Shown one piece after another: positions 9,900 to 22,221 of a DNA stretch of 64,000 nucleotides. The translations under genes and the position numbers were made by a program. Every line of letters starts with the position of its first letter. The first letter of the stretch is position 1. Under the pieces are notes generated by a model. It was not told where the DNA came from, ran no database searches, and saw only the letters and a program-made list of their open reading frames with translations. Source of the stretch: Atkinsonella hypoxylon (Eukaryota > Ascomycota > Sordariomycetes > Hypocreales > Clavicipitaceae); NCBI GenBank assembly GCA_000729835.1, contig JFHB01000161.1:1-64000 (forward strand). Direction: 5' to 3'.

Positions 9900-12800
9900 G
9901 TAAATAATATAATAACCTCTACTTAGTAAGCAGCTAGAAGAAGAATATAGAGAGATAACTAAGAAAATAAATATATTACTATTCTTTATCTCTATACTTT
10001 TTAACTAACTATTGTTCTATAATATATAAATAAATAGTAGGTATAACTACTTTACTGCAATAAGTAAGAGTTTAGTGCAATACCTTAGCCTAAAGTAGGT
10101 TCTATTGCTATATAAAAGAATAGTATAAACAGTAGTAAAGGTTAAACAGTAGTTCTATAATAGCTACTAAAGAAGCACCTTAATTACTTCTTTAGTTTAC
10201 TTATAGGCAGATATTAATAGCTAGGTCTTCCTAGTAGTAGCCTATATAATCTTAGGCTTAACTTAAGATTATATCTTTAGAAGCCTATAGTTAGCCTATA
10301 ATAGAATTCTTCTTAATACTACTAGCTAGAGCCTATTAGTAAGTAAGGCTAAGAGCCTTATAATTTAAGTAGTAGAAGCTTAGAACGTTAAGGACCTAAT
10401 AAGACTAATGTTAGTAGTAGTTTATAGTGCCTTAATAAAATAGAGTAAAAGCTAAGAGGTTACTATATATTTTATTGCTATAAGCCTTTAGGAAATTACC
10501 TCTATATTATTGTTATAAATATCTCTAAAAGGCCTTAATCTACTAATACTACTACTTAAATTAAAGAACTTTTATAATCTTTTTAAAGAAAAGAAGGCCT
10601 AAAGCCTTCTACTATATAAAGAGAGGCTAGATTACTATATTAAGCTAAAACAGCAGCTAAATAGCTCCTTACTGTTACTGCTGTAAGCTCTACTGTATAA
10701 TATACTATAGAACTATTTATTAGAAATTAGGAGGTAGGTAATAGACCTAATAAATAAAGAATAGATCTAAGCTAGCTTCTCTTTAGCAGCAGCACTTATT
10801 CTTTTAGCTAAAAAGCTAAGTAAAGGATAGTAATTCTATATTAATTATTAAGCCCTTAATAAGATTATAGAATAAAACTATTATTTACTTCTCTTAATAA
10901 AGAAGATACTTAGGTTATTATTAAAGGTGCATTAGTTTACTAAACTAGATATATAGTTAGCCTTCTATAGAATCTAAATAGTAAATAGTAAGAAGTACTT
11001 TATAGCGTTTTATATCTAGTTTAGCCTCTTTAAATAGCTAGTTTACCCCTTTAGGTTAGTAAAGGCTTTAGCTATATTCTAATAATATATTAATAGTGTA
11101 CTAGAAAAGGCCCTTAGAGATTATATAACTACTTATTTAAATAATGTTCTTATTTATACTAGAGGTTTTAGGAAAAACTATATATATAAGGTATAAAGAA
11201 TCCTAGAAAAGTTACAGTTAATAAAGCTACACTTAGATCTTAAGAAATACTACTTTACTACAACTAAAGTTAAATACCTTAGCTTTATAGTTATAGTAAA
11301 AAAGGAAATATACCTAAATCTAGAGAAAATTGTAGCTATTTAGAAGTAGTAAGCTTTTACTAAGTTATAAAGAGTATAAAGCTTCCTTAGATTTATAAAC
11401 TTTTACTGTAACTTTATATTAAATTTCTTAAATATTATAAAGCCTTTAGTTAACTTAATAAAGAAGGGAGTTTTATTCTAGTAAATAGAGAAATATAAAA
11501 GGTTATTTATAAGGCTTAAGGAGGCTTTTACCTTATACTTAGTTTTAGCTTAGTAGAACTCTAAAAAGAATATAGTAGTAAAGGCTAATTACTTAAGAGA
11601 GGCCCTTAGTAGCTGTTTATTTTAATATAATAAAGCTAGTATACTATAGCCTATAGTATACTATTTAGCTAGGTTATCTCTAGCTTAATGTAACTATACT
11701 ATTTATAATAAGGAACTCTTAGCAATAATATCTTACCTTAAAGCTTAAGCAGTAAAGTTATAAAAAATAGTATATCTCTTTATAATCTTTATAGACTATA
11801 AGAATCTAGAATACTTTATATCTTTATAAAAGATCTTTAAGTATTAAGCTAAGTAGGTAGAGCTTCTTTCTCTCTTTAACTACTACCTATAATACTACTT
11901 AGGGCTATAAGTAGAGTAACTAAATGCGTTATTATAATAAGAGTAGAATTAAGATAGAGTAATACTATAGATAGGCTAAGTTCTTTAGCCTCTCTCTATT
12001 AGCTGCTTTAGCACTCTCTATAGAGATAAAGAGAAGAAGAAGGTTATAAAGAATATTAAAGTAAAAACAGCTAGTAAAGTAACGCTAGAAAGTTAACTAG
12101 CTGCAGCTTTATAGGTGCTAGCTAGAATAACGCTATTTTTAAATAAACACTTATAGAGCCTATAGAACTAAGGAGTGCAAAAAGACCTAGTATACCTAAT
12201 AAGGTTAAATACAGTCTAGAAGAGGAAAAGAAGGTTTCTATTAAAGGTAAAAATATAAGAATAGATTATAGACTATACTCTTAATGTATAAAGAGCACTA
12301 GTTTACTAAAGCTACCTTTAAGTCCTTAAGTATAAGCTATTACCTACTATACTAATATATAGAATATATAAGTTGCTAATATTAAGCTACTTAGGACAAA
12401 ATACTATATTTTAGGCATTAATATATAACTATTACTAGAATAGGCTATTCTAAGATGTTGCTTAATACATTTAAAACTACTACTATTATAGCAGCTAAAA
12501 GAGTAAGAGGTTGTAGTAAGGCCTCTTACAATCTATTTTAGCGCTAAATAGGTATTAGTTATAGATCTCTATAGATTTTATAATAGATTTACTAGCGCTA
12601 AACTAGGCTATACTCTCTTACTTAATAGTTATTATTAATTAACTTTTAAAGTATATATAGTTAAAGGTAATAGCTTCTATAGAGGTAAAGGAATATACCT
12701 AGTAGTTTAAGTATTATTAGTAGTAGTTTTATAGGTTCCTAAAATAAATTATCTTTAACTATAGTTTAGATTAGTTAAGTACCTTTTAGACTACTTTTTA

Positions 12801-13640
12801 TTGCCTTATTAAAATTAAATAATTACTATTTATATTCTATTACCTATAGATAAACAGTAGAATAAAGAGAGTTAATTAGGAAGTATAAGTAATTCTATAG
12901 GTTATAGTTACCTTTTTACAGTTTAACTAGCTTAAATATCTCTTTATATATTAGCTAGCTATTAACAATAGGAATTCCTTAGTAACTAGTATAAGTTTAA
13001 ACTAAGTAATATATAAGTATAATATAGACTTTATTTAAAAGCTTATAGATAAAGAGAAGTTCTAAGTTTTATATAAAGAGTAAGCTTTAGTATTTCTTAA
13101 ATAGCTATAAAAGAGTATAAATATTGCTTAAGCTATAATTAACTTTACTTAGTAGAGGCAGTAAAAGCAGTTAAATAGAAGCTATAAGCTAATAGAATAG
13201 TATAAGGTAAAGAACTTAGTTTAGCTAATACTCTATTATATTAAAATAAACTACTTAAGTTAAAAGCTTAATTAGGTTATAGTAAAGTATATAGTTATAA
13301 ATATACTAACACTTTTAACTATAAAGTTAGATATTTTACTAGAAATTTACTTAGTTTTCTATATTAACCTTATTAAGTAAGTAGTAATAAACTCTTTACC
13401 TTTTTAGTAGCTAGTAAACTTAAGGCTTAGTTTTAAGCTAACTATAATAAATACTAATCTATCCCTTAAGGAATATAGAGTAAAGGAAATTCTAGCTACT
13501 AAAAACGCTTTAGGCTAAAGGAGATACTATTAAGTGCTTATTAAGTAAGTAGAATTTATTTAGCCTATATAGAAACTACTAAAAAACTTTCTTAATATAA
13601 AAGCACTAGATTAATTTAAGTTATAGTAAAAAGGCGCTTA
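9900..13640 (+). pseudogene. Gypsy-B copy a pol remnant with C-terminal chromodomain
   Basis: RT at about 10850-11400, with the catalytic YLDD box degraded to YLNN (11134-11145), preceded by a TKLDI block (about 10935) and the family VYPFRLVKA segment. RNase H follows at about 11560-11950 and keeps the YTIYNKELLAI block and a PDALSR-like end. Integrase lies at about 12360-13100. A chromodomain lies at about 13475-13630, showing EYRVKEIL, then RRYYQVLIK, then an acidic/aromatic end. Asp-to-Asn and Gln/Trp-to-stop changes fit RIP. The protease lies somewhere upstream of RT but was not pinned down. Confidence 0.82.
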
Positions 13641-16147
13641 ATTTAATAATAAGCTTAGTAAAAATATAGTAAAATTTTATATAGACTTTAATAATAACTT
13701 AGTTACCTTTAACTAAAAATAAAAGAAAATAAACTTCTCTTTATAAAAGCCTATATAATTAATAAAAAAATAAAAATAAAAAATAAAACAAAAGAAATTT
13801 CTTAGTAAGTAGTAAGAGAGCATTAGTGCTTATAGCGTAAAGGTATAACTACCTAAAAGGCGCTCTATTGCTCTTTAAGTAGTTATAGAATAAAAGCTAA
13901 AGGAACTATATAGTGTCTCTAAAGTAGTGTAAAAGTAGAAGCTAAAATAGCAGCGTTAGTAGAAGGTATAAGGGCTAAAGTAGGTAAGAATATAATTAGC
14001 GCTCTAGATTAAGGCTTTACTCTAGTAGATATAGATAAGAATATAATATCTTAAATAGCTTAATGCCTTAAGCGTAAAGGTATAGTTTTAAGGGAGAGAA
14101 AAATAGAAAAGAAAAAGGCTAAAGGGGCAGTAGGCTAAGTTAGAGTTATATACTCTAGGAATATAGATAGTAATTAGTGCTATAAGTAGTTTAAGCTTTT
14201 AAGCTTTACCTAAAGGTAGGTATATTTTTAGTGTATTACCTTAAGGTTATTCTATAAGAGTAAAGAAATAATATATAGCAGTAAAGAAGCTTTATATAGC
14301 AGTAAAGGAGCAGCAGTAGTAAAGGTTAGCAGTATATAATAAGGTATAAGTATAGGTAGAGGCAATAATAAGGGTATAGTAATAGCAGTAGTAGTAGTAA
14401 GTATAAAAGGGAATAAGAAGTTATTATTAATATCTATAAGGATATACTTATACTTATTAGGGTTAAACTTATTATTCTTTAGAATAATAGAGGCTATAGT
14501 ACTCTTATAGATTATAAAAGAAAGAGAAATAAGTATAAAAGAGCTATTAGCTTAAGTTATATAATAAAGAGAAGAAAAAAGTGTAACCTCCTTTTCTATA
14601 TAATTAGTAGTAAGTATATCCTTAAGAACAATATTATAGTAATTATATATATTTAAGAACTTATAGGTAAGAATAGTTTAGTAGGTAAGCTAGCTAAAGT
14701 AAAGAGGAATTAATATAGACTTAACTATAAGACCTTAGTTAGTAAGTTTCTATATTTTAGTAAAGTAATACTATAGGTAAAGATACTTAGTAAAAAAGCT
14801 TAGATTCTAAATGCAGCCTCTATACCTCTATATATACAGTTAGTATTCTCTCCCTTAGCTAGAACAATAGTTATATAAGCCCTTCTTGTAAAGGTTATTG
14901 CAATATAGTATATAAATATCTTTAAGGATATTGCTGTTAAATAACTCTAAGTTATTTAAGTCCCTTTATATAAAGAAACTATAAATATAGCAGCAGTAAA
15001 GGACTAATAGCACTATAGAAGTAGAAGCAGTAGGGGCGCTAGCGCTAGCAATATAACTGCTAAAGTTCTAGATATACTTCTAGTTAGCAAAAGAATAAGC
15101 TATATATAAGTAAAGAGGTAGTATACTTTAGGCTAATAAAATAATATTTTATAATTTTAATTAGTAGGCTATTAGCAGTTAAATAAATTCTATTTAAATA
15201 TATTAAAAAGAGGTTCTTTTATATTAAAAGAAGTAGTAGTAGCTATATAGTAAAGTAAGGAATTTTAGAAAACTATAATAGAATTATTTAGTTATAATAT
15301 AGAGGTAAAATAAGATATAAAGGAGAAAGAAAAAGATAAAAAAGAAAAAAAAGAAATTATTTATTTTTATATTAGAAACAGCTAAAGGCTAGCTACTAGT
15401 TTATTATACACTAAAAGGATAATAATAATAATAACTATTTATACCTTATTAACTATTAGTTTATTATGCACTAAGAGAATAGCACTAATAATAACTGTTT
15501 ACGCTCTACACCCTTAATAATACCCCTTATATATAGATAGATTATATATATTTATTAACTATTTATAACAGTAATAAAGATAAAAGAGAGAGAATGCCTT
15601 TTAGTTAACAAGAGAGATTATTATACAATAATTACTTAGAAAACAAAAAGACCTAGAGATATAGGTAGCTTATACGCTAGTAATACTAGCATTATAGCTA
15701 GCGCCTATATAATAAGCAGATAATTAATAGCTATATATAGAGAGCTATAAAGCAAAGGGGGGTAGAGAGTTAATAAACCCTAGAAGGGTATAATTAAGTA
15801 GAGAGAGGTATAATTAACCTATTATAGCGCAACTAATAGGTTAGTTAGTAGAGCAATTAATAGCTATTGCTAAGGTGCTATAAGCAATTAGAGAGAAGAG
15901 AGGTAGAGTAAACGTTTATTTATATATTAGCCCTACAATACTACACTAACAATAAATAGTGCATTAGTGTAGCAATAAAACAGCTAGAGCGAAGCGCCTA
16001 AGGGCAGACGTTATATCCCTATTTTTTTACAAGTAGACAATAGAGAAAATATAAAGAGAGAGTAAATAGAGAGTTAGCTGCTATTTATAGCACCTACTAT
16101 AGACGTTAAAAGGGAGTATTATAGAGCCTAGAAGGAGAAGGAGAGTA
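13640..16147 (+). other. Gypsy-B copy a region between chromodomain and 3' LTR
   Basis: About 2.5 kb with no domain I can name. It holds short internal repeats around 14270-14310 (a ten-fold AGCAGTAAAG-type motif), a Lys/Glu-rich plus frame at about 15150-15390, a 60-bp tandem duplication (15398-15517) and a purine tract next to the LTR. Long partly open frames exist on both strands, so I cannot tell which, if any, was coding. The homologous stretch in copy b is 36285-38790. Confidence 0.5.
15398..15517. repeat. 60-bp tandem duplication in the Gypsy-B 3' region
   Basis: Two diverged units begin AGTTTATTATACACTA at 15398 and AGTTTATTATGCACTA at 15458. A matching pair is visible in copy b around 36930-37045, so the duplication predates both insertions. 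Confidence 0.65.
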
Positions 16148-16470
16148 TATTATAGACTTAAGCCTTAAGCTTAAGTCTTTTAGTAAAAGAAGAATAGTAG
16201 AAGAGAGATAGAGATCTATATAGGTAAAGAGATAGAAGCAAGCTATATTTATTTAGGGGTTACTTAGACTTTACTAGGCCCTAGAGAGAGAACTTTAGCT
16301 ATAAAGTATATACTAAAAGGGGCTCCTAAGGGGATAGACCTACCCCTAGATATATAGTATAGGGGCATAGAGAGGCTTCTAGTTCCTTCTCTCTTCCTCC
16401 TTTCCTCCCTATAATTATAGTTCTTATTATAGACGCTAGTTAGCAGCAGCCACTAGGTCAGTCCATTACA
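16148..16470 (+). repeat. 3' LTR of Gypsy-B copy a
   Basis: 323 bp. The terminal hairpin has been mutated on both arms alike and is now a perfect 10-bp stem (AGACTTAAGC / GCTTAAGTCT, 16154-16178), as expected when C-to-T changes hit both strands of a palindrome. Confidence 0.9.
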
Positions 16471-18010
16471 AGTAGATAGTAAGCAACACTACCTATAACA
16501 GTAAACTAGTAAATAAATCTATAGTAATAGTTTCTTTACCTCTTTTTACTATATTACTACTATAGTATATAGTAGCTGCTGCTTTTGCCTATATTTTACC
16601 TCTTTTAGCTACTTTAGCGTTACCTATAAATGCTTTAGCATCCTTACCTTTATGCTGCTAGTTCTAGCGCTTTACTTTATAGTTATTGTAAATTCTAAAG
16701 ATATATATTACTGTATTCTACTAGAGTAAGTAATATATATTGTCTTTAGAGACCTTAATGCTAGTTTTATCTATTATACTGCCTTTTAGGGTAAATTTAT
16801 AGGTATAAGTATAAATAGTATTTTCTATATTCTATACCTTTTCTTTAGCTCTATTAGTGTAGCAATACTAACTGTAGTTTTCTATAATAGGCTTTACATT
16901 AGTAATATTAATATTATCTTTAATTTCTATAGAAATAGTGCTAAAGATAAACTTATTAACTTTTAGGGTACCTTTAGTACTTCTAGGCTTACTAAAAGTG
17001 CTATATAAGTAGCAAAAGTTAAGTAATATAAGATAAGTTTTAATATTATTTAGCTTTATAGCTACTATATTCTCTTTATAGTTATATTTCTACTCCTTAA
17101 ACTTAAAACCTTTACTCTTAGCGTTAGAACTATTGTTGTAGTTAATATATATATTAAAAGCAATATATTCTTCTTTAGGTTTAAATAGTAGTAGTATTAT
17201 AGCTTAAGTGTAGTTACTATTGTTATTTCTTTCTTAGAATAAGCTATTTAGGTTTACTAGAATTAATAATTCTAAACTACTAAAAGAAAAGAATAATAGT
17301 AGTAGATTTTCTGCAAAAGGAATAGAAAGAGCTAGAAGTAGCTCTATAGAGGCTAATTAGTTCTATAGGCTATAGGAATTTACTCTATAGGCAGTCTATT
17401 GCCCTTAGTGTAGCATTCTAGTGTTTAACTATTAAAAGTAGCTAAACAATAGCCTAAGGGAATAGAAAGAGCAGTAGCTATAACAGTATTAATAAATTTA
17501 TAAGATTTTATAATGTATAAAGGTATAAGAAAAAGGTTATATAATAGAAAGCGTAAAAATTCATAAAAGTAAAGGTAAATTTATAGAGAAAAGTAGGTTA
17601 AAACAATAGTATATAGATTTATAGGTGTTTTCTTTTTAACCTTCTATAATTCTATAATATAGGTTAATTTTAATAGTTTTAATAATAATAAATAAGGAAA
17701 TAAGGAAAGAGATATTAAGAGATTTAAATAATCTATTATATAATAAAGGAAATTAAAACTTATAAAGAAAAGAGTTAGTAGTAGGCTTTTACTAGCTAAT
17801 TTAGGGTTTTTTAGTAGGCTATATTACTCTTTTAACAACACTAATACTCTTCTTCTTAATTTATAAAGTGTTTCTATAGATATTTATTTATAATTTTAGA
17901 AGTATTAACTTTAAGCTTATCTTTAGCAATCTATTAGTTGTCTTTAGTAGAGAACTCTTTTTATTATATAAGGAATTCTAGATACAGCTTGCTTAACCTA
18001 CTATAGGAAC
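16471..18010 (-). other. Gypsy-A internal segment: end of pol and start of the unassigned ORF
   Basis: Gypsy-A sequence bounded by the AGTAG duplication (16471-16475) and GGAAC (18006-18010). On the minus strand the first 120 or so bases continue the chromodomain from the other side of Copia-B copy a, with ILE-like YLEFLI, then KEFSTKDN, then the helix KVNTSKIINKY. Pol fades near 17780. The downstream ORF begins at 17416 in another frame. Confidence 0.7.
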
Positions 18011-18705
18011 TATTGAAAATAATAGGGATTACAGGACTAGATATCTAAGAGGGTAGTGGTCTCTTAGATTTAGCACCTATAATTGCTCCTAGCAATTATC
18101 ACGTAGTGGAAGCAGCAGCGGCCTAAATCAAGCTGTAGTGTATAGTATAGATCACGTAGAGGCAGTAGATAACTATAATAATAGTGGTATCTTATATTAA
18201 GAGCGCTGTAACAAACAAGTGAGGGTAGGATCTTGAATCTTTCTAGTCCCTTATAGACCTACTAACTATATTAGCGGGCTATAGTCGCTAGAAGGGGCTT
18301 ATAGGCTACTTTATAATTTCCGCAAAAAGATTTACTATATAAAAATAAAAAAATCAACTTACAGCTATACAAACAAGATGCCTATATGCACAATTTAATA
18401 AATTCTATTAATAATAAGTAACTCTTATAAGCAACTCTATCCAACAATTATACTATTAAATAGCCCTAATTCTTAGCTTTTAAATAGTATACTTCTTGAA
18501 TTTCTACTATTGCTAGTTGTAGAGAAAATCGCAGTTAAAGTTAACTATAGGTTAGGCAACTTTGCCTTAGTTAAATCTAGATGTTTGCATCTAGTAACAA
18601 CGATATCTCTACTAAAAATCAACGTAATAAGACCTAATGAGAGTTACGTAATAGAGCAACTAGTAGGCATAAAAATAGGCTATATAGGGTAGCTTATTTT
18701 TAACA
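18011..18705 (-). repeat. 3' LTR of Copia-B copy a
   Basis: 695 bp, from TATTGAAAAT to TTTTTAACA on plus; read on minus it begins TGTTAAAAATAAGC and ends TTTTCAATA. Hairpin TAATTGCT/AGCAATTA is at 18080-18098. The short open frame at 18510-18692 lies wholly inside the LTR, recurs in other LTR copies and is not a gene. Confidence 0.92.
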
Positions 18706-18939
18706 CTCCCTCTAGAAATGTAAGAAGTAACTAGTTCTATAAGCAACTTAGCTCCTTTAAAGAATATCTAAGTTAGAATTAACTAACGAAATACAGTACT
18801 AATAATAGAACTAAATAATATAACTAATTCCAGCAATTCTAGGGTAGTTATAGTTGAATATAACTAGTTATTGTTAATTGTTTTTATTGTTTTCGATTTT
18901 TAACTGTTTTTTCGTTGCTTTTCGATTTTTTAAGTGTTT

Positions 18940-21900
18940 TTGTTGCTTTTATAAGCTAGCTAGAAAGCTCTAGTAACTTAATAAATTGTTAATGCTTTTA
19001 AATAGCAAGAGGCTTAGTTAGGCTATCTGCTAGCATCTAATTTATATTAATATAACTAACCTTAGCTATACCTTTACAAATCTTTTCCCTAATATAGTTA
19101 AACTTTAAAAGGGTGTGCTTAGTTCTACTATACAACGTTAGGTTGTAAGCAGTAACTATAGCGCCTTAATTATTATACCTAATAGGAATAGGAGGGGTTA
19201 AAGGCAGCTTTATCTCCTTAAAAAGGCTGTAGAGCCACTTTAATTCCCTAATAGCTTTAGATAATACATTAGATTCTGCTTCTAAAGTGGAAAGAGCAAT
19301 AGTATTAGCTTTCTTCAATTTCTAGCTAATAGGTCCACTAGCTAGCTTATATAGATAAGTATAGGTTGATTTAGAAGAGGTTTTATTACCAGCAAAATCG
19401 CTATCGCAATAACTAAGGAGGGTCTTAAGTACTTCTTTACAACTAATAGAACTATTAGAAGCTTTAGAAGAAGACCCTATAGGGTGTAGACTAGAACGCT
19501 TATAAATAATAGCAAAGCTTCTAGTACTACTTAAGTACCTTAGGAGGTGCTTAGAGGCGTTTAGGTGCTCTATATAGGGCTTAGCTAGGAAGGTTAATAG
19601 CCACTAAACAGAAAAAGCAATATCAGCTCTAGTTAGCAACATAAGGTACATTATAGTGCCTATTATGCTCTAATAAAGCTTATAATCGGATTTTAAGAGA
19701 GGTTTTATAACTAGTTGCTTTAGGATTCCCGGCTGTATAGAGATAGAAGCTAGCTTAGTATCTAGCATATTGAATCTTTCTAGGGCTTTAAGGATGTATT
19801 AAGATTAATGGATTTTAATAGACCTTTTAGACCTATTACAGGTGATTTAAACGCCTAGAAAAAATTCTACGGGTCCTCTATCTTCTATTAGATAAGCTTT
19901 ATATAATAGCTTCTTTAGCTTGTTAATATAGCCTAGATTTAGACCAATCAGAAGACAGTTATCTACGTAAGTAGCAATATACGTAGATGTAGCTAGGTTA
20001 TAAAAGACTGCTAGGTCTAATATAAGAGGTTTAAATCTATGCTTTTAAAGTAATTCTATTAGAATTTGCTGCTATTCTCTAGGACTTTGCTTTAGACTAT
20101 AGAGGGATTTTTCTAGCTTAATTACTTGCTCTTTAGAGGGCTTGTAATTACAGCTTTTTAGCAGCTTAGCTACTAATAGCGTTACTTCTGCAAATTTAAC
20201 GAATCTATCTGGGATTTCTATATAAATAGCTTCCTTTAGTTTGCTATTTAAAAACGCTCCTATAAAGTTAATTTACTTAACTTCCTAGTTATTAAAAGCT
20301 ATAAGAGCTAATAATATACGCTAGCTAGGAGGAATACTAGTTGCAGCAAAGGTCTTTAGGTAATCTTAACCTTCTATTTATATAAATCCCTTAGCAATAA
20401 GGCAGGCCTTATATTTAATAGGATTATTTTCTTTATCCTTTTTAAGCCTATAAATAAGCCTATTCTTTAGAACTCTTCGGCCCTTAGGTACTTAGTCTTT
20501 CCCTATAAATTTAAAGGTTTTAGCAGCTAATAGCTGCTTAAATTCGCTATAGGTAGCTTCTATCTAATGCTGCTTAGCAGAGCTTTTTAGGGCTTGCTTC
20601 TACGTATTAGGAAGTTCATCCTTATTACTATTAGAAGTAATAGCTGCTTTAGTCCTTACCTTAAAGCATAGATCCTTGATTAAGGAAAATATGTCTCTAT
20701 CTAAATCTATAGTATCAGCATCAATAGATTCAGCTTCAGCTTCTATAGGTTCTATATTAGCCTGAGGGCTTCTATAGATATAGGGGCTTTAGGGGACTCT
20801 ACAGCTTCTATAGAGTTGCTTAGTAGAAGAGCTTAATCTACAGGTTCTAGTGGATAATTCAGCACATCTAGATAACTAGGATAAGGATACTTAGGAGTAT
20901 AATTATCCACTAATTTATCGATTTCTCCCTCTAAAGGATTATTTACTATAGAACCAATAGGAACCTTAGGGATGCCCTAAGAAATAGGGCCTATTCCTTC
21001 TATAATTTTAACGAAGCTAGTCTTAATAATAGCTTGTTTAAAGGGGATGTATATTAGATATACATTAGAACCTAGCGTAGCTAAAAGTCTACTAGGAATA
21101 GTTCTTTTAGCTAGCTTCTGCAACCTAGATCTCTGTTCTAATGGGATTAGAACTTCGCAATAGGAGCCTATAGCTCTTATTTTAGTAAAATTAGGCTTAT
21201 AGGTCCTAGAAGGCTCTAAATCAGCTAGATATAGCTGTTTAGGACTTAGTAGTTTAGTACTATTTGCAGTAGTATTAACTAAATCCACTATAGCAGAAAG
21301 GATATAAGACTATAGATACAGAGGTAATTGTAACTACTGTAGGGTAGCACGCAAACAGTTTAGAAGTACCCTTATAGCTCTCTCTATTAGCCTATTCTAT
21401 TTATAAATATAGGGGCAAGAGGTGCTAAAGTAAATACCCTTAGAAGATAGCTAAGCTTACAATCTAGTATTAATTTCTGTACTACTATTAAAATAAAGAT
21501 GTTTAGGGTAGCAGTTATACTAGTTCTTTAATTCCTTAAAGAAGCCTTTAATACAGCTATAGAGAGTAGAACTCTCTTTATTAGCTAGATTAAAAGACTA
21601 CTTATACTGTAATTTTCTATTAATTAGAAAAAGAACTAGAGGCCTCTTATTGTGCAGTATAGGCTCTATTTTAACGGTATCTCCCTCTATAATATCTAAA
21701 CATCTAGGGGGGTTAGGAATAGCATGCTTGCTAGGTCTTCTAACAGCTTTAGCTTAGTTGTAAGCTAGGCAGTTAAAATCCTTTTCCTTAATTTTTATAA
21801 AATTAGGAATACCTTTAGTAATAGAAGTAGTCTTCTTTAGTAAAGGGAGTCCTATATGCTCTAATCTAACGTGCCAAGTAGCAGCTAATTCTAGGAGCTT

Positions 21901-22000
21901 CTTATAGGAAGAAGAAGCTATAGGGTTACTAGAATTATCATTAGAGCTAGCTTCCTGTTGCTCCCTATCTTGCTAGATCTCTTAAGAACTACAGGCCTCG
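18940..22000 (-). pseudogene. Copia-B copy a pol remnant (integrase, RT, RNase H)
   Basis: Read right to left. The integrase is at about 20930-21950. Its C-terminal part is open at 20977-21288 (begins MDLVNTTANS). RT is at about 19780-20500, with YVDN at 19958-19969, one base change from Copia YVDD. RNase H at about 18990-19440 keeps the family features SKSTYTYLYKLASGPIS and ALSTLEAES in degraded form. Copy b carries the same blocks in the same order with fewer breaks. Confidence 0.85.
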
Positions 22001-22221
22001 TTTAAGGGATCTAGACGGCTACTTCCTCCAATATCCAGCAACTTAGGATTTAGACCTTCTAAATCCCTGTTATTAGAAGGAATCTAACTAGGAGCCCGTT
22101 TAGGAACTAGGGCTAATGGCTCTATAGCATCGTTATAAGTATTATCTTCTTCTTCTTCAAAATCAGATAATTCCTCAATTCAGCTATATTCCTTAGGATT
22201 AAAACTAGGCTGTTAAGGGAT

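Larger units (their letters stand above)
8382..16470 (+). mobile_element. Gypsy-B copy a: complete, RIP-inactivated chromovirus
   Basis: 8089 bp with 323-bp LTRs at 8382-8704 and 16148-16470, flanked by AGTAG (8377-8381 and 16471-16475). The order on the plus strand is gag, protease/RT, RNase H, integrase, chromodomain, which is the Ty3/Gypsy order. About 2.5 kb lies between the chromodomain and the polypurine tract (near 16131-16147). It is inserted in the downstream ORF of Gypsy-A. It keeps the uninterrupted site (AAAGG, 9548-9552) into which Copia-B landed in copy b. Confidence 0.93.
6730..17416 (-). pseudogene. Gypsy-A downstream ORF (unassigned), interrupted by two insertions
   Basis: Removing the solo Gypsy-B LTR and Gypsy-B copy a leaves one frame from ATG (17414-17416) to TGA (6730-6732), in blocks 17416-16476, 8381-7287 and 6958-6730. 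That is 2265 bp or 755 codons, broken only by TAA/TAG. It lies downstream of the pol chromodomain, where retroviruses carry env, but I recognise no family. Visible parts: an N-terminal nonpolar stretch, a Lys-rich patch (about 16.6 kb), a nonpolar segment around the Gypsy-B junction, a coiled-coil-like region rich in Lys/Glu/Asn/Leu (about 8.25-7.85 kb) and a basic patch near 7.7 kb. RIP turns Thr to Ile and Ala to Val, so nonpolarity is overstated. TGA is depleted by RIP, so its absence inside is not proof of coding. Confidence 0.45.

Noticed and set aside
6730..17416. Calling the downstream Gypsy-A ORF an envelope gene
   Set aside because: The position and nonpolar plus coiled-coil pattern are suggestive, but RIP inflates nonpolar residues and I see no signal peptide, cleavage site or glycosylation pattern I can trust.
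18510..18692. 60-codon open frame, repeated at 25645-25827 and 52500-52682
   Set aside because: It lies wholly inside Copia-B LTRs and recurs only because the LTR recurs. LTRs of this type do not code, and other LTR copies break it.
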